NCBI GenBank assembly: GCA_900316755.1
Contig: ONED01000040.1
Span: 1-37,610, forward strand
Source of the DNA: an uncultured Eubacteriales bacterium
GTDB lineage: Bacteria > Bacillota > Clostridia > Lachnospirales > Lachnospiraceae
Reading direction: 5' to 3'
Length of the DNA stretch: 37,610 bases
Shown here: positions 33,541-37,610 of the stretch, in pieces
How positions within the stretch are numbered: position 1 is the stretch's first letter
How the letters are laid out: the number at the start of each line of letters is the position of its first letter
Made by a program: the position numbers and the translations under genes
The notes under the pieces: model-generated
Database searches by the model: none
What the model saw: only the letters and a program-made list of their open reading frames with translations
Told to the model about the DNA's origin: nothing

Positions 33541-33553
33541 TGAAACGTTTAAA
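33541..33553. promoter_or_regulatory. Second AAACGTTT candidate operator
   Basis: TGAAACGTTTAAA contains the same AAACGTTTAA core as the site at 31168-31177. It lies 34 bases upstream of the -35 of the promoter for the remnant gene and the 730-aa protein. Confidence 0.45.
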
Positions 33554-33583
33554 TGAAATAGAGTGAAAAAGGAGCAAAGCTTA

Positions 33584-33612
33584 TTGACTGGGAACGAGCC
33601 ACTCAGTAAAAT
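33584..33612 (+). promoter_or_regulatory. Promoter for the chimeric remnant and the 730-aa gene
   Basis: TTGACT (33584-33589), a 17-base spacer and TAAAAT (33607-33612). A perfect GAGAATTCTC palindrome (33624-33633) lies around the probable transcription start. The rest of the 178-base gap shows no gene. Confidence 0.65.
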
Positions 33613-33672
33613 AAAATTATAAAGAGAATTCTCAGAGGCGCAGATTACTATTGAGAGAAAGGAAGATGTTAA

Positions 33673-34077
33673 ATGAATGGGATTAAATTTGAGGGGATAC
33701 TGCCCGCACTTATTACTACGCTTAGAGAGGATAATAAGTCTGTAAACGAAACATCGGTTAGAAAGCTTGTGGAGCTTCATATGGTAAGAAAGCTGGTGGC
33801 TCTCCGCAAGAGTTTAGATGCTTTGGGGAGTGATGGCAAAGTTGATTTTTTAAATCGGGAGAGTCGCGGCTATCCGCTGGTCTATTCAAGAACCGATGGG
33901 GTGGAAACTTATCTGATGTGCATGAATCCAAGTGCGCAGACACAAACGGTTGATTTGAAAAAAATTGACGGAAAAGATAGACAATATCAGGGGGTGCTTC
34001 AGAATAAAGAAGTAGTGTTTGAACACGGAGTGCTTACTTTGCCGGGAGTGAGTTTCTGGATTGGAAAGGATGTATGA
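33673..34077 (+). pseudogene. Chimeric remnant: DapA/NanA-family N-terminus joined to GH13 glucosidase C-terminus
   Basis: This 134-codon open frame encodes two unrelated pieces. Residues 1-36 (GIKFEGILPALITTLREDNK, then VRKLVELHM) match the start of a dihydrodipicolinate synthase/N-acetylneuraminate lyase-type aldolase. From about residue 37 it becomes the C-terminal end of a GH13 alpha-glucosidase-type enzyme (VRKLVALRKSLDALG, RGYPLVYSRTDGVE, MNPSAQTQTV). Neither has a catalytic domain. Two 17-bp near-direct repeats (33756-33772 and 33783-33799, 15/17 identical) flank the junction. An internal deletion fusing two genes is the simplest reading. A promoter, an RBS (GAAAGGAAG) and the ATGA overlap with the next gene remain. 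Confidence 0.75.
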
Positions 34078-36266
34078 GGATGAAGACGAATATGAGTACC
34101 TTACCTATAGTATCTGATATAGAAGCAATTACATACGATTATTTTCCAACTGCATGGCAGGCTGTTGTCTGGCGTAACTGGGGCTATGTCCCGGTGGAAA
34201 GAATCGCCGAAGCACTTGGTACCTGCCCTGAGAATATCAGAGCAGCGGCTAAAGAGCTAGGTTTGAATCCGGAAGAACCGGTCAATGAGGCGTGGAAAAA
34301 ACGCGGATTTTTGACTTTGATTCGCGATAACTGGCATCTGTGTACCTATGAACAGATTATGACGTTATTGAATTTGTCCGAGGAAACTTTGGCTTTCATT
34401 TTAAAAGAGGACGATTTCATGTGGATTAAACTGGGCGGGATGAAGCCCGATGTAGAAGCACCGCACTATGCGCCTCTGACAGAGGAAGAGAGGCAAAGGA
34501 CAGAACAGATTGCGGAGCTTTTTGCAAGACGTTTTCCGGTAGGAGAGGGAGCCCGTGACAATGCATTTGCGTTCGTGGAGGAATTTCAAAGACCCTTGTC
34601 GGAAAAAGAGGTTTTGGAAGGAACGAATTTTGCAGATACAGACGGCATTCGTATGATTTATCCTTATTTTGCGTTATACGGCGATACTTTGATTGATGAA
34701 AGTATTGACCCGTTTCCGGAGCGTCTGCTTCGTGATTATGCAAGGGCAGGTGTGAATGGAATCTGGATGCAGGGTGTACTTTATCAACTGGTGGAATTCC
34801 CTTTTGATCCATCCCTGTCAAAGGGATGGGAGAAGCGAATCCATTCCTTGAAAAAGTTGGTAGAAAAAGCGAAGAAGTTCGGAATTGGTGTGTATCTGTA
34901 TCTGAATGAACCTCGGGCCATGTCAGAAGCGTTTTTTCAGAAGTATCCGTACCTTCAAGGTGAGAGGGAAGGGGATTTTTATGCCATGTGCACTTCCACG
35001 CAGAAGGTTCAGGATTATCTATACCGGAGCATGAAGAAGCTCTTTACCATGGTTCCGGAACTGGCGGGATTTTTCACGATTACCATGTCAGAAAATCTGA
35101 CCAATTGTTATTCCAGATTGTTTGGAGAGATGAAATGTCCCCGCTGCAAAGAACGGAAACCGTGGGAAGTGATTGCAGAGGTGAATAATCTTATGGCAAA
35201 GGGTGCCCATGATGCCGCACCCGATGCAAAGGCGATTGCGTGGACATGGGGTTGGGCAGATGACTGGGCGGAGAAGGTGGTTCCGCTACTTACGGAAGGC
35301 CAGATTCTGCAGTGTACCAGTGAAGAAGCAATGCGGTTTTGTATTGGTGGTGTGGAAGGAAGGGTGCTGGATTATACCATGTCTCTTTGCGGACCGGGTG
35401 AAAAGACGCGGAAAATGTGGAAGACTGCCGGGAAATGTGGCATGCAGATGTCTGCCAAGGTTCAGATTAACGATACATGGGAGATGGCAACGGTTCCGTA
35501 TATCCCGGTATTTGATAAGGTGGCGGAGCATACCCGTAATCTGAAGAAACAGGGAATCCGTCATCTGCAGGTGAGCTGGACTCTGGGCGGGTGTCCCAGT
35601 CCCAATTTGCGGCTGGCGGCGTGGCTGATGGAAGAGAAGGGAACGGTACAGGAGTTTTTAACAGACTGGCTGGGCAGAGACGCAGGTGAGGCTGTCTTTG
35701 AAGCACAAAAGAAGCTGAGTCAGGCATTTTCTCATTTTCCGTTCCATATTGATTCTTTGTATTATGGTCCACAGAATTATGGGCCGATGGCTCCGTTCTT
35801 TTTAAAAGCCACCGGGTATCATGCCAGCATGGTTGGCTTTCCCTATGATGATTTGGAACGCTGGAGCGGCATTTATCCGACGAATGTGTATGAGGACGAA
35901 TACCGTCAATTGTGCGATGGCTGGCGGGAAGGTCTGGAACTTTTGATGCGGTACGAAGGGTATGACAAGGAGCTGGATGAAGTGATTCTTATGGCAAAAG
36001 TGATTCTTTGTCAATATGAAAGTGCGTATCATCATATCCGGTTTGTCAATTGCCGGGGGACGATGTCGGAAGAACTGTTATTCATTATTCGCGAGGAAAT
36101 GGAAACAGTGCAGAAGATGATTCAGCTACGGCTTGTGGATTCCCGGGTGGGATTTGAATCCAGCAACCATTATTTTTATACGCTACAGGATTTGCGGGAG
36201 AAAATGATTAATCTTGCGTTTTGTGAGACTTACTTATATCATGAGCTTTATCAAACAAAATCATGA
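34074..36266 (+). CDS. Uncharacterised 730-aa protein with a glycosidase-like TIM-barrel region
   Basis: I do not recognise a named family. The N-terminal 120 residues hold two similar units (WRNWGYVPVERIAEALGT... and IRDNWHLCTYEQIMTLLNL...EDDF), each with a helix-turn-helix-like helical pair. The central part (about 180-450) reads like a glycoside hydrolase barrel: RDYARAGVNGIWMQGVLYQL, FGIGVYLYLNEPRAM, FFTITMSENLTNCY, a C-P-R-C pair and AIAWTWGWADDW. The C-terminal 250 residues are helical. No signal peptide is seen, so it is cytoplasmic. It overlaps the remnant upstream (ATGA) and shares its promoter. Carbohydrate processing is inferred only. Confidence 0.65.
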   Translation: MRMKTNMSTLPIVSDIEAITYDYFPTAWQAVVWRNWGYVPVERIAEALGTCPENIRAAAKELGLNPEEPVNEAWKKRGFLTLIRDNWHLCTYEQIMTLLNLSEETLAFILKEDDFMWIKLGGMKPDVEAPHYAPLTEEERQRTEQIAELFARRFPVGEGARDNAFAFVEEFQRPLSEKEVLEGTNFADTDGIRMIYPYFALYGDTLIDESIDPFPERLLRDYARAGVNGIWMQGVLYQLVEFPFDPSLSKGWEKRIHSLKKLVEKAKKFGIGVYLYLNEPRAMSEAFFQKYPYLQGEREGDFYAMCTSTQKVQDYLYRSMKKLFTMVPELAGFFTITMSENLTNCYSRLFGEMKCPRCKERKPWEVIAEVNNLMAKGAHDAAPDAKAIAWTWGWADDWAEKVVPLLTEGQILQCTSEEAMRFCIGGVEGRVLDYTMSLCGPGEKTRKMWKTAGKCGMQMSAKVQINDTWEMATVPYIPVFDKVAEHTRNLKKQGIRHLQVSWTLGGCPSPNLRLAAWLMEEKGTVQEFLTDWLGRDAGEAVFEAQKKLSQAFSHFPFHIDSLYYGPQNYGPMAPFFLKATGYHASMVGFPYDDLERWSGIYPTNVYEDEYRQLCDGWREGLELLMRYEGYDKELDEVILMAKVILCQYESAYHHIRFVNCRGTMSEELLFIIREEMETVQKMIQLRLVDSRVGFESSNHYFYTLQDLREKMINLAFCETYLYHELYQTKS

Positions 36267-36302
36267 GATTTTTCAAACAAAATTTTATAGACGATAACCG
36301 AG

Positions 36303-36348
36303 AAATCCGTTATACTAAGTATAGTTAGATACTTCGTGTAACGGATTT
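36303..36348. repeat. Long hairpin upstream of the ATPase gene
   Basis: AAATCCGTTA (36303-36312) pairs with TAACGGATTT (36339-36348). Three more pairs and one mismatch lead to AAGTAT (36317-36322) with ATACTT (36329-36334), loop AGTTAG. A TATACT box lies inside the stem. The RBS TTGGAGG follows directly, so it could be a promoter-embedded control hairpin or the terminator of the 730-aa gene. Confidence 0.7.
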
Positions 36349-36366
36349 TGCTTTGGAGGTGTTTTC

Positions 36367-37610
36367 ATGGGGAGAAACGTAGCCATCGGTATACAGAACT
36401 TTAGTGAGCTTATTGAAAAAAATTACTTTTATGTAGATAAGACCGCCTTCATCAAGGAATGGTGGGATAGCGGGGACAGTGTGACACTGATTACCAGACC
36501 GAGGCGGTTTGGAAAGACGCTGAATATGAGTATGGTGGAGCAGTTCTTTTCGCTGGAATATGCAGGACGGGGAGATTTGTTTGAAGGACTTGCTATCTGG
36601 GAAGATGAGGAGTATCGGAAGATACAGGGGATCTATCCGGTGATTAGTCTTTCCTTTGCCAATGTGAAAGAACGCACCTATGTACAGACCAGGGAGCGCA
36701 TTTACCAAATTCTTGCAGATTTGTATAATAAATATCACTTTTTGCTGGATAGTGACATTATGACGGCTCAGGAGAAGGAGTATTTTCTGAGTGTGCGTCC
36801 GGATATGCCGGAAACAGTTGCGACTTTCTCTCTGCATAAGCTTTCTGACTTTTTGCACCGGTACTACGGAAAGAAAGCCATCATTCTTTTAGATGAGTAT
36901 GATACGCCCATGCAGGAAGCTTATGTAGACGGATTTTGGGATGATTTGGTGGGATTTACCAGAAGCCTTTTTAACTCTACCTTTAAGACGAATCCATACC
37001 TTGACAGAGCGATTATGACCGGGATTACCAGGGTAAGTAAGGAATCCATCTTTTCTGATTTGAATAATCTGAAAGTGGTGACTACCACATCAGATGAATA
37101 TGCGACTTCCTTTGGATTCACGGAGGAAGAGGTATTTGCTGCACTGGAGGAATGTAATCTTGCCGGAGAAAAGGAAGAAGTGAAGCGATGGTACGACGGA
37201 TTTATCTTTGGAACACATAAAGATATTTATAATCCGTGGTCCATTTTGAATTTTATAGACACAGGAAGCTTTAGCACTTACTGGGCCAATACCAGTGCAA
37301 ATAGTCTGGTAGGGAAGCTCTTGCGGGAGGGTGACCGGAGAATTAAGGAGAAATTTGAAATACTGATAGAAGGCGGCGTAATACAATCTCCCATTGATGA
37401 ACAGATTGTGTACAATCAACTGCGGGGTGGAGAGGGTCCTATCTGGAGTCTTCTGCTTGCAAGTGGGTATTTGAAAGTGCTGTCTTACGAAAGTATCCTG
37501 GAGTCTTCCAATCCAAAGTATACGCTGACACTGACCAATTGGGAAGTGAGATTGATGTTCCAAAACATGATACGGAACTGGTTTATGGATGCCGAGGGAG
37601 ATTATAATGA
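36367..37610 (+). CDS. AAA-ATPase-like protein (PF09820 family), truncated by the window end
   Basis: The reading frame stays open to the last base, giving the first 414 residues. It begins MGRNVAIGIQNFSELIEKNYFYVDK-like and has a Walker A-type motif RPRRFGKT (about 49-56), a Walker B LLDEYDTPM (about 177), MTGITRVSKESIFSDLNN and WYDGFIFG. These are the usual features of the AAA-ATPase-like family that normally ends in a DUF1703 PD-(D/E)XK nuclease-like domain, which lies beyond the window. Such genes often occur in many copies in Lachnospiraceae and Bacteroidales genomes. Their function is unknown; a mobile or defence role has been suspected. ATG 36367 follows TTGGAGGTG. Confidence 0.88.
   Translation, partial: MGRNVAIGIQNFSELIEKNYFYVDKTAFIKEWWDSGDSVTLITRPRRFGKTLNMSMVEQFFSLEYAGRGDLFEGLAIWEDEEYRKIQGIYPVISLSFANVKERTYVQTRERIYQILADLYNKYHFLLDSDIMTAQEKEYFLSVRPDMPETVATFSLHKLSDFLHRYYGKKAIILLDEYDTPMQEAYVDGFWDDLVGFTRSLFNSTFKTNPYLDRAIMTGITRVSKESIFSDLNNLKVVTTTSDEYATSFGFTEEEVFAALEECNLAGEKEEVKRWYDGFIFGTHKDIYNPWSILNFIDTGSFSTYWANTSANSLVGKLLREGDRRIKEKFEILIEGGVIQSPIDEQIVYNQLRGGEGPIWSLLLASGYLKVLSYESILESSNPKYTLTLTNWEVRLMFQNMIRNWFMDAEGDYN

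Noticed and set aside
33541-33553. A CcpA cre site
   Set aside because: The spacing between TG and the central CG is one base short of the cre consensus, so a LacI-fusion operator is the better fit.
1-37610. tRNA, rRNA, CRISPR arrays or intact insertion sequences
   Set aside because: No cloverleaf-like segment, direct-repeat array or transposase motif was recognised on reading both strands; a dedicated scan was not possible.

Overview
The window looks like chromosome of a Clostridia/Lachnospiraceae-type Firmicute. The evidence is HPr kinase beside uvrC and a ROK glucokinase, a class III (Firmicutes) fructose-1,6-bisphosphatase, a long-form HPF, strong AGGAGG-type ribosome binding sites with ATG starts, and sigma-A-like promoters. 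This placement is inferred from gene content, not from a search.

Positions 1-23.4 kb are core. They hold the 3' end of ftsH, uvrC-hprK-glcK, a convergent class A PBP, yigZ, typA, an AbrB/PIN toxin-antitoxin pair, hpf, an SSB-like gene, dapA, dapB-fbp, an Asn-rich lipoprotein, an orphan eukaryotic-type hisA, and secA-prfB-hom plus a phosphoglycerate-mutase-like gene that is probably an alternative homoserine kinase. prfB carries the classical programmed +1 frameshift. The last gene of that run has an apparent frameshift close to its C-terminus. The gap between glcK and the PBP is filled by a ~400 bp palindrome whose two 90-nt arms are 87/90 identical and give both convergent genes the same terminator-like 3' UTR.

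Positions 23.4-36.3 kb look like an accessory carbohydrate/amidine island. An AraC regulator is divergent from a four-gene operon: PIG-L deacetylase, NagB-like isomerase, PfkB sugar kinase and class II aldolase. Together these are a plausible N-acetyl-sugar breakdown route. Opposite lies a minus-strand operon: a sensory-rhodopsin-transducer (ASRT) domain protein, a creatinase-like M24 protein lacking the metal ligands, a creatininase-family hydrolase and a maltose-type O-acetyltransferase. Divergent from it is a LacI regulator fused to a complete ABC-type solute-binding domain. Next come a chimeric remnant (start of a DapA/NanA-like gene joined to the end of a GH13 glucosidase) and a 730-aa uncharacterised protein resembling a TIM-barrel glycosidase. 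The island has no transporter, so substrate entry must be encoded elsewhere.

The window ends inside an AAA-ATPase-like gene preceded by a long hairpin. No tRNA, rRNA, CRISPR array or intact insertion sequence was seen.
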